From Symmetrospora coprosmae (Eukaryota > Basidiomycota > Cystobasidiomycetes > Symmetrosporaceae), in NCBI GenBank assembly GCA_008802785.1, contig VUYT01000022.1:124001-188000 (forward strand): a stretch of DNA of 64,000 nt, written 5' to 3'. Under the pieces are notes generated by a model. It was not told where the DNA came from, did not search any database, and saw nothing but the letters and a program-made list of their open reading frames with translations. The translations under genes were made by a program, and so were the position numbers. Below are positions 21,416 through 33,725 of the stretch, in pieces (position 1 is the first letter of the stretch; each line of letters begins with the position of its first letter).

Positions 21416-24400
21416 ATGTCGTACTACAACGGCAGCGTGTACACGTCAGAGAGGGAGCCAGGTGCGTGCAGCAACAGAGCAGGAGACGTGCGCGCCTGCG
21501 AGCAGGCTGCTTTAGCCGCAGCTGGTATTCGAGGTGAAGCTGAAGCCGAGTTGCTTTGCCTGGATCCGCCGTCGTTTCCGCCAGGAGGGGCTTTCTTGCG
21601 ACGCCGTATCAGCGAGCAGGGGCGCTATCAGCAGTCACAGGACCACAGACAGCACCACAAGCCAAGCAGTGCGCAGCAGCCAACTCTTCTAGACCGCGTA
21701 GATGGGCAGCACAGCCCTGGACCCACGAAGGAATCGCTTGAGCACGACCTGCGGGTGCTGTCAAGGCTGCGAACCGACATTGTGACGGGCCGCCACCCTT
21801 TCTACAAGGCGCCCCCTGGCATCGGACCTGATTCAGTCCCGCAAAGGCCTCTGAGCACCTTCGCATCTCGCTTATCGCAGGCTCCCCAGCCCGTCAACGG
21901 CGAAAGTGGCCCCGATGCGACTGGGAATGTCCGCATGGCCAGGCCAGGCAGGCGAGACTCGAGGGACGTTGCCAATGACTATCAGAGACAGGACCCGAAG
22001 ACGAACCTCGACACCCACTCATCCGGACAAGGGGCGCTGAATGATAACAGCAAGCGTCCATTCTCGGCAGTCGCGCCGCCCACTCCTGGGGCGCTAGACG
22101 GGAGCAAACGAGTCAAGACCACTGATCTTACAGAGACGAACGACATTAGGGCCCGCATCAGCGAGAAGCAGGACAATGTCGCCACAAACACATTGCCCGG
22201 AATGGCTCAGGATGCTGCAGAAGAACGACCGCTCGTGCTCCGCCTGGACCCTTCACAGGACGCCTCGGAGAAAGAGGAGATGCTTCGCGCCACATCCATG
22301 CGCCGCTCTGTCAGCGGACAGTCCGCTTCAGCCCGCAGCCGTTCTCTCGCCACCCGAGCAGAGCCAAACCGCAGAGAAAGCATTGTATCTGTCGAGTCGG
22401 AGGAGAAGGCTGCACTGCCGGCCAAGCCTGCACTGACACCATCGACACCAGCAACCGTAGCGCCGCGTAGTGCAACAGATGTCGCTCACCAGTCCCGCAA
22501 AGATCGCAAGACATCTCCTGTTGCCATCAAGGCGCATCGGAAGGCCTCTCCAACCATCGCGAAAGCGACTCCAGCGCGTGCAGTCACGCAAGATAAGGCA
22601 AATACCGCCAGTCGCGCGGCTGGACACGAGCAGACTGCGTATCCGTTCCGGGTCGAGAGCGACAAGGCCCGTCAGGACAAGCGAGAGCGGGAACGTAGAC
22701 GAGCCCTGCCGAGAGACAACGTTCCCGAGCCACCTCCCCGTCGTGACCCCAGCAAGTTCGACAAGCAAAGGTTGCCTCCCGCTGCCGGGCACCCGCCTAG
22801 AGACGCGCGTCTGACCCAGTCAACAGGTGCCACGCGCGACGACGACCGCTCCCGGGAGCGCACGGTTGTCCGCGGTCGCTCAGACAGTGATAGACAAGGT
22901 GCACGATCGCCCGGCCCGCGTGACCGTCAAGGCAGAAACTCTAGCCCAGATCGTCCGCCCTACGGTACTCGTGACACCGATCAACGAACTCTCTCAACCC
23001 GGCCCGGTTCCATGGATGGTCAGGGCGCATCGCGCTCGGCAGAAGCAGACAGGATGACTCATCTTTCACGGTCGCGATCTCAGCAGTCACGGAACAGCCC
23101 ACCAAGCACACGTATTAGCGATCACGCTCCTCCCGCTCCTGATGCACGGCCGGTCCATGGCGGTTCCCCGGGAGCTGTGCAGCAACATGCTTCGTACGGC
23201 AGAGATACTCTCACCAGCAAGCTTGACAATCGGTCGGCGCAGTTGAACGGGAGGACTTCTCCCGCGCCTCTCAGCATACAAGATAGGCCGAGCTCTAGGA
23301 GCGATACCGCCAGACCAAACTCTGCGCCGGTGACCAAGTTCTGGCCACCCAAGGACGATCCCGACCGCGAGCGTCCTCCGCCCGTCAAGCCATCCGGGAA
23401 GAATGTGCGACCGGCAGAGAGACTTCCCAATGGTCCCAAAGCGCTTTCCGACGACAAGGGCAAGGCTCGTCAACTATCGCCCACCGCAGCTTTGAATGCA
23501 TCTTCTGCCAAAACTCCGACTCTGCAAGATCGCATCGCACAGACAGCAGCAGACGCCCGCGATCACCGCACCAGTCCGCCACGCAGCGCTCGTGACATCG
23601 TTCCTCCACCTCGAGTGCCTGGAAAGCCTGCGGGGCGCAACGAAAGCAATGCGGCAGCTACCCTCGCTACCTCCTCGGCGAATGGGCCGCACATGCCGGC
23701 GCAGCCGGCAGTCACCGAGAGCCTCTTCAGCCGACTCAACCGCTCAACCGACAGCGGTACCATGCCTCCTATCCAGACAGCCAGAGACTCGGTACCTGAT
23801 CGTTCAGCACGCGAATCCGCTGGTCGATCGCACAGCGCAAACGACAGGATAGGCGTGGCCCACCCCGCCGACGGTACAGACAGCCGTGCACCTTCGCCAC
23901 TAGCCAGCAACGATAGAGCTGCCGAACTCTCTGCATCAGCCTTGAGAAATAGGATTTCCTTGCCCGACCAGAGACAGACCGACAAAGGTCGGCAGTACGA
24001 CCGCGAGCGCGAAGACAGGCCAGTGCTGAGGCCGGATCAGCGACTCGACCGCGATAGGCGACGTTCGCCATCGCCTGTACCTTCGCTCAACACCAGCTAT
24101 AGCGATAAAGGCCGGCCTGGACCACCTCATAATGAGGTGCGCCTGCCGCCCTCGAGTAGGGAACGGGTAGCGCAGGCCCGGCCGCCGGTAGCGAGTCAGC
24201 GTGGCCATGAGCGACGTCCGTCCGACATCGACCCGCCCACTAGAGATCCCTTCCCGTGAGTGTGAGATTTCGGCAAGATAGCCATATGCGCTCGAGCTGA
24301 AGTAGGTTGTACCCGCAGCGACGCAAGGTCCGACACTCGTCACCAGAGGCCTGATGAAACTTTGGCATACCCTCCTCGTGGTGCCGTCACGACCGACTAT

Positions 24401-25108
24401 CCGCCGCCGGCTCGACAAAGTCAAGACTACCATCTTGCGCGTTCTCAGCCACCTCCATCCAATCCCTACTATGCTCACCCTCCGCACCCAGATTATCATC
24501 CAGCGTCCACTGCACCGCTGTACTCGCAGTTTCCTCCGGGCTACGCACCTCCGCCTCGACCGCTTGATCCAGCTTACGACGATCGCCTCAGCTACGAGGC
24601 TTGGCGGAGAGAAAAAGAAGCGCGTCTTCGCAGTGAAGCTGGCTCCGCTCCTGCTGGCTATCCATACGAGGCGGGATCTCTAGCTCGTGAACCTCGAGAG
24701 CCGCCAGTCGAGCCGGGGTATGACGCCGGGGCAGGTTACCGCGCCGAGGCAGCATACCCAGCCTACGCATCCGCCTACTACACGGCCTATCCGGCCTACC
24801 CTCCCCCTCACATGGCGCCTTACCTGCAGCAGTACGCCTACGATGTCGCACGACACCACGCTGACGTGTCTCGAGGCGACGGACCTGAGCGGTACGAGGC
24901 GAGAGACAGACCCCCGTACTCGGCGCCTCCCGGCGGTCATCCCGGAAGCCTGGGTCATTCTGCAGGCAGCGGACCACGACCGGGCGAGCGCGGACGAGAC
25001 TATGAGCGCGAGAGGGCTGCACCGGGGTCACCGTACACCAGACAGGAGGCTTACAGACGGGATGAGCTGGAGTACGATGACAGAAGGACGGCAGAGCGTC
25101 GTCGTTGA
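21416..25108 (+). CDS. Large low-complexity Arg/Ser/Pro-rich protein, uncharacterised
   Basis: Two long exons (21416-24255, 24319-25108) join in phase (donor GTGAGT) to about 1209 aa. Nearly all of it is predicted disordered: residues 150-900 are rich in Arg, Ser, Pro and Asp with many RDR/DRDRR words typical of RNA-processing or nuclear scaffold proteins. A possibly ordered patch is LEHDLRVLSRLRTDIVTGRH near residue 110. The second exon is Tyr/Pro-rich (AYPAYPPPHMAPY), then ends in Arg-rich sequence. An extra 61-nt in-frame intron could exist near 21462-21522. I cannot assign a function; nuclear location is inferred from composition only. Confidence 0.65.
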
Positions 25109-25407
25109 CCCTGCCCGGAGCCGGCTGGCCGTAGGTAGGTACACTTCGGAGCCGGAATCTGGTAAGGTCCGCTCTTGGCAACGTATTCCTGTAGATTGTC
25201 TTCTTCTTGATCCTCGCAATGCGTACCCAGTCACTGGTGCTTGCGGACCCGCTAATAGGCGCAAGGGAAGAGTCACTCCGCATTTTTTGCCACCTCCGTC
25301 TTTACGCGTCCTGTTGTTTTTCCTTGGGGCTTCGCGCGACTGAACAGGGTCGTCCTCCTGACAAGCGAAGAAGCACAATTAGGTCGCAACACTCAGGCTT
25401 ACATCAG

Positions 25408-27465
25408 ATGGAGGTCATCACAGCCAAGTCTCCCTTGCAGGAGCGGGTACACATTGTAGACGGCGAACCCAGCCTCGAGGGGCTCGGTGCATGCGCAGAC
25501 CTCGCGACCGTCGCCTCCGCCGTCGCTGTCACCGCTGCTGTGAATCTGGTCGAGGCCAAGTCTTGCCGCCTGGAGATGACGGCTTCGACCGTCTCTGCGA
25601 CTGGGAGCACCATCGCCTCGTCAGCACCGACACTAGAGAGCTCGCAGATGTCCTCGAGGCCTCGCAGCCTGTCCTGTGTATCGGGCGCCAGCTCAGCCCT
25701 CACCGCCCTTTCTTCCGATGCGGAGGCAGACGAGGCAGTAGCAGCAGCAGAAGTGGTGAAAGCTGCACCCAAGCAGCGCAAGAACCGTGCGGATGGCTCA
25801 ACCCCGCCCACGTCTGCCGATGGCTCGAGCCAACAGAAGCGCAAGAAGACCGGCGCGTCAGGTCTCAGGGCGAGCCAGGGACCTGGCAAGAGCGAGTACG
25901 AGGTGAAGGACCGAAAGGCGTACTTGGACGCTGGGCTGTACAATGCTGCAGTGAACGCTGCGAGCGGACAGAAGCAGCAGCCGGGGCGTCTGGCGCGAAC
26001 GGCGAGCGTGAACCGGTCAAAGCCGGCGCGTCCGAGCAAGGCTACGCTCGAGGCAATGGCGCGCACGTTCACGTGGGAGCTCCCACTCCACCACGGTGCA
26101 ACGCTGCTCGAGCAGCACAGGGACTTCCGCCTGCCCTGGGACATCTTGAATGACTTTGACCTGTCTAGGCTACCAGACACGGTAGAAGGCGTCGCGTACC
26201 GCAGCGACGCGCTCGACCGGATGTCGGAATGGAAGCACCCTGCACCTTACAAGCAGATCAAGCAGAGTGAGTGCTGTCGTGCCATGGCCCCGACCGACAT
26301 GGGGTATCGACTGAGCAGTGCCTTCCGCCCGTCAACCTCGCAGACCGCTTGGTCTGGAGAGCAAAGGACGACACGCCTCGCAAAGCCATCTGCGGCTGCA
26401 CCGAGGGTAATTGCGGGGACGACTGCTTGAACAGGTTCGTAGCTGCTCCGAATAGCGCTGGAACGGCTACCTGACACCCAGTTGCTGACGTGCCGGTTCA
26501 TGCACCAGAGTAATGCAATTCTTCTGCTCCTCCAAGCTATGCTCTTTCGGCAATAAGTGCACGAATCTGCCATTCAGTCAAAGACCGAATCGCCACGACC
26601 TGGAAGTGTTCTGGGTGAGGGGGTTGCCACAGCTGTCTCGCACTGCGCCATCGTGGTGCTATTTCTACGTCAGAGCTGACCGGTATAGAGGCACATACTA
26701 CCCAGACTGGAAATCGCGGCTTCGGGTTGCGAACGAACACGCCAATCGTCGCTGGCGACTTCATCATGTCATACGTTGGCGAGATCATTACGGTCAACGA
26801 GTCGTACCGCCGCGTGACAGACGAGTACCAGGATCGGCACGACTACTACTTCCTCAGCTATGTCGATGCTGAAGTCATCGATGCCGGCTTAGTCGGGAAC
26901 GAGGCCCGCTTCGTCAACCACTCATGCGATCCGAACGTCCACGTAGTGCGGTGGAGTGAGTGCATGGCAGCGTTGGCCAAGGTATAGGCAATTGTTGACA
27001 TCTGGATCATCACAGAACTGGCCGACTACGACGAGTACGAGATTGGGCTGTTCGCTCTGCGGGACATTGACCCGAAGGAGGAGCTGTCCTGTAGGTGGAA
27101 GGTGATGCAGGAGCTGAAACCCGACTGTTGCTGACCGTATCGTTCCGACAGACGACTACGGATGGTCCTCCTTCAGCTCTATCGATGCGAAAGACGCTGA
27201 GGAGCCTGCAACAGTCGAGGAAAAACCCAAGCAGAAGTGCCTCTGCGCTGGCGAAAGCTGCACAGGCTTCTTAGAGAAGTCAGAGAAGATGAAAGAGCGC
27301 AAGAAGCAGTTGCTGGCGCAGACAAAAGCTGCCGCTAGAGCGGCGAAGCGGGTGCGTGGGCTGTCATCAGATCCGTTAAGCTTGTTCCAGCTGATTTCGA
27401 CCCGTTGTGCGATGTAGAAGCCAGCAAGCGCAGACAAGCCAGCCTCCAAGCGGGCCAAGAAGTGA
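25408..27465 (+). CDS. SET-domain histone methyltransferase, ASH1/SET2 type
   Basis: This is a probable histone H3 lysine methyltransferase, most like the ASH1/SET2 (H3K36) group. Seven exons (25408-26266, 26344-26434, 26509-26614, 26706-26955, 27016-27090, 27152-27351, 27418-27465) close in phase to 542 aa. A 220-residue low-complexity N-terminus precedes an AWS-type cysteine region (CGCTEGNCGDDCLNR, CSSKLCSFGNKCTN). The SET domain follows, with NRGFGLRTNTPIVAGDFI, YVGEII, the catalytic NHSCDPN and ELSYDYGW. The post-SET CLCAGESCTG comes next, and the protein ends in a Lys-rich tail. There is no bromo, PHD or SRI domain. An upstream in-frame ATG at 25219 is possible; 25408 was preferred as nearer the conserved part. 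Confidence 0.92.
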
Positions 27466-28167
27466 TTGCCCTCGTGAACTGCATCGACTCTGTGATGCAC
27501 CGTATTGCTACAGATACCCTTTCTTGCATTGGGACTCTCTCATCTTGATGGCGGAGGCCGGTTGACGGCGCTGTCAGCAGCATTCGTAGCGCGCTCAACA
27601 GCATAGCATCACATCAGATTTCAGTATCCTTTGTTGTCACTCGTATAGCGTTCTCTTGGTGACCGCAGGATAGTAATCTGGCAGGCAAGCCTTCTGACAT
27701 AGAGGTCCAAATCGCGCTCTTTTTTGCGAGTCTGCACCTGCGACAGAGTCAACGGTGTCAATGGTGCAGTGCAAGGACACGGAGCTGTGGACGCGTCTAT
27801 CGCTTGAACAGCTGTCAAAGCAAGCCCAGCCCAATCTCGCTGTCCGGACCCAATGCCGCATCCGGAGTCTTGCAATTGAGATTCAGGTACCGGGGCGCGG
27901 AGACCCTGGCAGCGGCTCTCGATTGCCTTTTGAGGGTGTCGAGGGACTTGGAGGTTGGCGATACAGCCTGGCGCGCACTCGCAGGGAGGAGCAGCAAGCG
28001 AGCACCGAGTCCGTTTCTCCTTCTGCTCCATCGTTGCATCAGTACTGGAAGCCATCTCCTCCTCTGCACACTCGTTCTCCTCCGCGCTATCCACATCCTG
28101 CGCCGGGAGTGACGTCCCGAAAGAGAAGCCGCCACTCTCGAGAATCCGCAGCAAGGGAAGCACGCTC

Positions 28168-28200
<33 letters not shown>

Positions 28201-28219
28201 AAGCACCACCGTATTCAGG
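27466..28219. other. Interval between the SET gene and the glutaminase, possible small gene
   Basis: This 754-bp stretch is open on the minus strand from 28163 to 27621. Parts look protein-like, for example a Lys/Arg-rich last segment (RKKERDLDLYVRRLACQ) behind a good CGCAG acceptor near 27740. I could not build a convincing spliced gene or name a family, so no CDS is called. The right end holds a CAG run before the glutaminase start. Confidence 0.4.
28171..28197. repeat. (CAG)9 trinucleotide repeat
   Basis: Nine perfect CAG units lie 22 bp upstream of the glutaminase start codon, so probably in its 5' leader. The run resembles the CAG units (CTG on plus) upstream of eIF2 beta at 2850. Confidence 0.95.
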
Positions 28220-31162
28220 ATGAGAGTCCAATACAGCGTCCTCATGATGGCTCTGCTGGAGGTTACCGCCTCGGTTGCAGCCTCGACCGCGCATCCTAGG
28301 ACGCCCGTCGAAAGATCAGCTCGCAGGACAGCCCGGCTCGATAGACGCGCAGCTACAGCAGAGCAGCAGCAGCAGCGCCGCCGGTTGCATGAGAGAGACA
28401 CTCTCATAGACTATGGGAGGATGGGCAAGAACCAGTCAGAGTGGCTGGGCAAGGAGAAGGCGCTTCAGGCCGTCGTCGGCGAGTCGGACGCCACGCCTTT
28501 CCTCCCCACAGGCATCCCACTCGCCGTAAGGTCGCCCTACGTCTCGACCTGGTTATGGGGAGGTGCCAATGACAGAGGGGATAGTCTGACGGCGCAGCAG
28601 CCATCTTTCTGGAATGGTGGGCCCCTGCTCTCACCGAGCTTCACAGGAAGCGCAGCATGAGCTGACCTCATCCGGCTTTGCATGCAGGCAACACCCTTCC
28701 ATGGTGCGGTACCGTTCTTGTTGACGGGCAGGCCTACACATGGATGGGGATCCCGTCGAACTGTGCACCTGGCGGTCGCGAGGCCACCCAGAACTCGCTC
28801 ACCTGGACATCCACCCAGACCGTTTTCCACTTCACAGCCGGCGGCGTCAATATCACCGCCAACTTCCTCTCGCCAGTCATTCCCACCGACCTTGTGCGGC
28901 AGTCGCTTCCTTACTCTTATCTGACAGTCACTGTCAGCCCAAATGATGGCGCGGCGCACAGCGTCCAGCTCTACACCGACATCACGGGCGAGTGGGCTTC
29001 GAATGACTGGACGCAGGAGATCACCTGGGGCAATGTCGTCCTCAATAACACGCTTAGCGTGCATCGCTTCCGCCTGACCAACGAGACACAGTATGGCGAG
29101 TTCGCCGACTCCACGCTGTACGGAGAAGTCGTATATGCCACGGATCAGGTGAGAGCCAGCTGTCTCCTGCCAGGTGCTCAGATGGCAATCGCTGACCTCG
29201 GCGGGCTTGCCTCACCCAGAGCGCAAATATGACGTACATGTCGGGCCCCAGCTCCAGCATCCGACAGACCTTTATCACTCAAGGCCGCCTGCAAAACTAT
29301 GCGGACACCAATTACCGGCGCATCGAGGATTCTCAGCCTGGGTTTGCCTTCGCGAAAGACTTTGGGTCGCTCGCGGCAGGTAGCAGCGGAACAGCGACAT
29401 TCGCCGTCGGACATTTCCGCGATCCAGGCGTCTCCTTCACCGCAGCAAACAGCAGCCAGCCGGATCGCTCCCTGTTCTTCATGAGCTCGTACCCGAGCCT
29501 CGAGTCGTCCCTGTCCTTCTTCTACAGCGACTTCGCCGAGGCGCTTGCGCTATCAAACGCATTCGACGCCAAAGTGCAGTCAGAGGCGACAGCATCCGTC
29601 TCAGCTCACTATGCTGCCCTGTGCGCCATCTCCGCGCGACAGGTCTATTCCGGTCTCGAGATCACCGTGGGCAAGGCGACAGATGGCAGCTATAATACAT
29701 CGGACGTCATGGTTTTCGTCAAGGAGATTGCCACCTCAAACTATGTCAACACTGGTGGGCTCCCGTTCTCCGTTAACACAGCTTACCAACCTGCGATCGT
29801 GCTGACGTTCGATTGCACCACTCCTCACTGCTCCAGTCGACGTGATCAACCCCGCATTCCCCTTCTTCGCCTATGCCAACCCGGACATGATCGCTTGGTC
29901 CATCCTGCCGGTCATCCAGTACGCCGAGATCAACTTCCCCAAAAGCATCCTCTCGGCCCCGCACGACATCGGAACAGCGTACCCCATCGCGGACGGTGCC
30001 CATCAGCCGGACGCGCCATACTACCTCGAAGGTGAGGCGGTGCGCGCCCCACATAGATGGTCGTCTGAGGCTGACGACTGCCACTGTACCCATCCTCACA
30101 GAATGCGGCAACATGCTCTACATGACGCTTGCCCACGCGACGTATTCTGGGAAGCTCTCCCTCATCCAGGATCACTATCCTATCCTGAGGCAGTGGGCGG
30201 AATATCTAGTCAACGAGACTCAATACCCGATCAACCAGGCTGTGAGCGATGGATCGATCACGGAATAAGCGCAGGAGTCGATTGCTGATACCCTCTGTGC
30301 CCATGTCTGGCAGTCTACCGACGATTTCAAGGGCAGGGCGGCAAATCTAACCTCTCTAGCTGTCAAGGGCGTCGTGGGACTCGGCTGCATGGGCTCGATC
30401 GCCAACCTGGCAGGCAATACGGCCGACGCAACTCGGTACAGCGTGAGCTGCTTACCCCTGAGGCTTGACGTAGGCTCGAAGGCCTTCTGACGCTACTTGA
30501 TCGTGTGCGCAGACCTTGGCCAAGGAGTACTCGACACAAATTATCAGTAGTGCGATGGCAAGCACGGACGATCACCTCAAGCTGACGTACAACAGCGAGG
30601 ACAGCAGCTGGAGCCAGCTATACAATCTGCTTCCGGACAAGCTGTTCAACCTCGGCCTTTTCGATGCCGACTTCTACCAGATGCAAGCGACCTGGTATGC
30701 CAGACAAGCGTGTGAGTGCCCTCAAACGACTTTCGAGGGTAGTCGAACGAGCCTTACAATGTTTATGATCGTCTCACTTTGCTTTGCCCCCGCACTAGTG
30801 CCCTATGGCGTCCCCCTCGACTCGCAAAGTGATGGCTCCAAGACCGACTTCAGCCTGTGGATGGCCGGTGTCTATCACGACAACTCTACTATGCGGGACG
30901 TGTTCATCGAAGGGGTCTACGACTACCTTGTCTTTGGATCTAGCGGACAGGCTGTTCCTGACTACTATAGCGCCAACAACGCAACGCAGATAGGTGGCTT
31001 CGTCAACAGGTGCGTGCCCGCAGCTACTTCACAGTGTGCAAGCTTACGGCCACTGACCAGAGTGATGCGCAACATCACAGACCCGTCGTAGGAGGCATCT
31101 ATGCGCCACTCCTCTTTGACACCCCGCAGGCCTTGAACGCCACCAGTGCTATTGCGCGATGA
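28220..31162 (+). CDS. gtaA: Secreted glutaminase, GtaA type
   Basis: This extracellular glutaminase family hydrolyses L-glutamine to glutamate and ammonia. Nine exons (28220-28616, 28688-29148, 29220-29754, 29837-30031, 30102-30241, 30314-30442, 30513-30711, 30799-31009, 31081-31162) join in phase to about 782 aa. A signal peptide (SVLMMALLEVTASVAAS) starts the protein. Family landmarks are PLAVRSPYVSTW, GQAYTWMG, DINPAFPFF-like DVINPAFPFFAYANP, IGTAYPIADG, the EECGNML motif, STDDFKGRAANLTSLAVKG, YGVPLDSQ and the terminal RPVVGGIYAPLL. Many N-x-S/T sites agree with secretion. The first ATG in frame with the signal peptide was chosen. Confidence 0.93.
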
Positions 31163-31596
31163 GGCGAGTGGAGGCCATCATTTGCATCGACTCATCTAGA
31201 CTTGAATCAGTATAGAGCAGCCAACGCCGACATCACAGTACTTCTGTATCGTTTCTTCGCTTCTTCATCTGGCCCTACCAGCCATCTATCTCCGCCTGCA
31301 ATGCACCAAATGCGCGAGGGTCGTTGTCGTAATTGACACATTTGACGGGAGGAGAAGCCATGCCAGACCTGAAGCGGACCGTGGACGGAAAACCTCTGAG
31401 TGCTCGACGGAGCTGCGAGTCGTCCCTCCGCACGCGTCGCGCCACAAACACGTGACTGCTCGAGTCGGCGTCTCCATTGAGCCGCTGCGGAGGTCCGGGG
31501 CTCGAGCTCGAGCTTTTCAAGCGGGGCCATCTCTTGCTCTGCGTCTTGTCCAACTGCAACGCTATCTTACCCATCTCCACCCTTGCATCCAATATC
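31163..31596. other. Intergenic region upstream of the MetE-like gene
   Basis: This 434-bp stretch lies between two tandem plus-strand genes. I see no gene, RNA or repeat in it. It should contain the downstream gene's promoter. Confidence 0.5.
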
Positions 31597-33137
31597 ATGG
31601 CTCCTACCGTCCACCGACTGAACCACGTCGGCTCGTGGCTCCGACCCGAGGCCATCAAGCAGCTCCGCCAGAAGGCCGCAAAGGGCGATATTGTTGCCGC
31701 TGATCTGCGAAGCCAGACCGACCCGCACATTGCCCAGGTCGTTAAGGAGCAGCAGAAGGCCGGCATCAAGGACATTTCCGATGGTACGTCGTCGACTGGT
31801 GGTCACATCTCGCAGGCCTTGCAAGAGAGCTGACTTGGCTTTTCGTACCTCCATTGTTCAGGCGAGTTCCGCAGGGACTACTTCCGTGAGTGGAGGCGCG
31901 CGATGAACGTCATATTCCTGGACTTCTGCAGCTGATACACATCGCCTGCTTGCTAGACCTGGACTTCCTGAGCCAGCTCGGCGGCATCAGCGTCACCAAG
32001 AACCAGCTGACGTCCGACAACAAGGCCGACTACAAGCCTCCTCAGCTTGTACGTTTGGCTTCAGTCGCTGCAGGCCATGGACAAAAGAGCCATCTGCTAA
32101 CTTATGCTCGTTGTCGCAGGCCGTCACCGGAAAGCTGGTCTGGGAGAAGCCCATCGAGGTGGAGAACTTCAAGTTCCTGCAGTCGCACATTGATCCAAGC
32201 AACGATGAGGTCGTCAAGATTGCCATCCCATCCGCAACCATGGCGCACTTCCGTGGAGGTCGAGCCGGCATCGACATCCAGGCTTACCCGAATCTGGACG
32301 ACTTCTTCTCGGACATTGGTGAGGCGTGATCCTCCGTTTCGGACGCAAGCGGCCTGTTGACGACTGTCGTGCGCCATGCTTCTCAGCCAAGTGCTACAGG
32401 CAAGAGATTGCTGCCCTCGCCGAGGCCGGATGCAAGTTCGTTCAGCTCGACGACACCAATCTGGCTTACCTTTGCGACCTGAAGATGCGCGAGGCCGCTG
32501 CCGGCCGAGGCGAGGACCTCAACACCCTTCCCCGGCAGTACGCCAAGCTCATCAACGAGTGCATCAAGGACCACCCCAAAGACATGACCATCGGTCTCCA
32601 CCTGTGCCGAGGTAACTTCCGCAGCACGCACTTTGCCGAGGGCGGCTACGAGCCTATCGCCGAGGTTCTCTTCAAGGAGGTCGACGTCGACGTCTACTTC
32701 CTCGAGTTTGACGACTCGCGATCCGGCAACTTTGAGCCCCTGCGATTCTTGCCCAAGGGCAAGACCGTCATTCTCGGACTCGTATCGTCAAAGGTGCCTG
32801 AGCTCGAAAGCAAGGACTCTATTGTGGCCAGGATCAAGGAGGCCACAAAGTACGCTCCTCTCGAGCAGCTTGGTCTCTCCGCTCAGTGTGGTTTCGCGTC
32901 TACTTCTGGTGAGTCCAGCAGGATACCGATAATACAGTACCCAGGCGCTGACTCATGCCTGGCCTTGACATCTCCCACAGAGGGGAACAACGTGCGTGAT
33001 TTGTTGGAACAGACTTGGCGATACTGTGTTGCTGACATGTGCTACTGCTTCCGATCTCACAGCTTACACAGGAGGAGCAGTGGAAGAAGGTAGCGCTCAT
33101 CCGCGAGGTCGTCGAGGAGGTCTGGGGCAAGCAGTAG
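31597..33137 (+). CDS. Cobalamin-independent methionine synthase-like protein (MetE C-domain / UROD-like)
   Basis: This is a short (369 aa) homologue of the catalytic barrel of MetE. Such stand-alone forms are annotated as homocysteine methyltransferase-like; the methyl donor is not known here. Seven exons (31597-31783, 31862-31885, 31957-32048, 32120-32318, 32387-32908, 32981-32991, 33063-33137) close in phase. The zinc-site pattern is visible: H-x-C in GLHLCRGN and the later Cys in SAQCGF. FVQLDDTNLAYLCD and DISDGEFRRDYF are further family motifs. Exon 6 has only 11 nt and exon 2 only 24; both restore family sequence. The N-terminal regulatory half of full-length MetE is absent, as usual for this subgroup. 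Confidence 0.92.
32981..32991 (+). other. 11-nt microexon of the MetE-like gene
   Basis: The microexon AGGGGAACAAC lies between a CCCACAG acceptor and a GTGCGT donor. It encodes the bridge EGNN and is needed to join SAQCGFASTS to LTQEEQWKK in frame. Confidence 0.85.
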
Positions 33138-33725
33138 CTCTAGATCATTTTCGAAAGTGCAAGTGAAGCGAAGGAGTGAAAAGGTCAAGCACCGCTTGCA
33201 ATCTGCAACAACTGGTGCCCGGACCCACCGGAATTCAGGCCCGCCGCAACCGCTCGGTCCGAGCTCCTCTCGCATGCGCAAGGGCCTGACGTGACGAGCT
33301 TTGACAGAATCTCCGCGCCCACGCGGCCGCGAGTATATTCCGGGGATGACAGAGTCTTCTCCGTCTGCTCGGCACCCGCTCCGATCCGCGGCACTGGTTC
33401 CTGGCCGCGCGTCACCGTCTGCTGACCTTCGATGCAGAAGCTGCGCATCGGTGTTTGGATCTGCTCTCCTGGCGATGTGTGCTGTGGTGTGGCACCCCAG
33501 AAGTCGCGTGGCAGTCAGGAGTTTGCATTCCGGCCAGGACCAGGGGTCGTGCTCGAAGGCCACGCGAGCGAAGTCCAGGGTCCTTGACGGAGATCTGCAG
33601 CAGCTGCTGAGCAGCGTTCTGAATTGAGCTGGCTCGCGTTATGGCTCTTCTCTCTTGTCACTGCTCGAGTTTGGGGCTGCCGTACCGTTCTTATCCTCCC
33701 CTTCTGCGTCTGCTCCCTGCGCTAG
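33138..33725. other. Intergenic region upstream of the Zn2Cys6-PAS gene
   Basis: In this 588-bp stretch several frames are open on both strands, but none carries family motifs or a plausible splice pattern. It probably contains the promoter of the transcription factor gene that follows. Confidence 0.5.
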
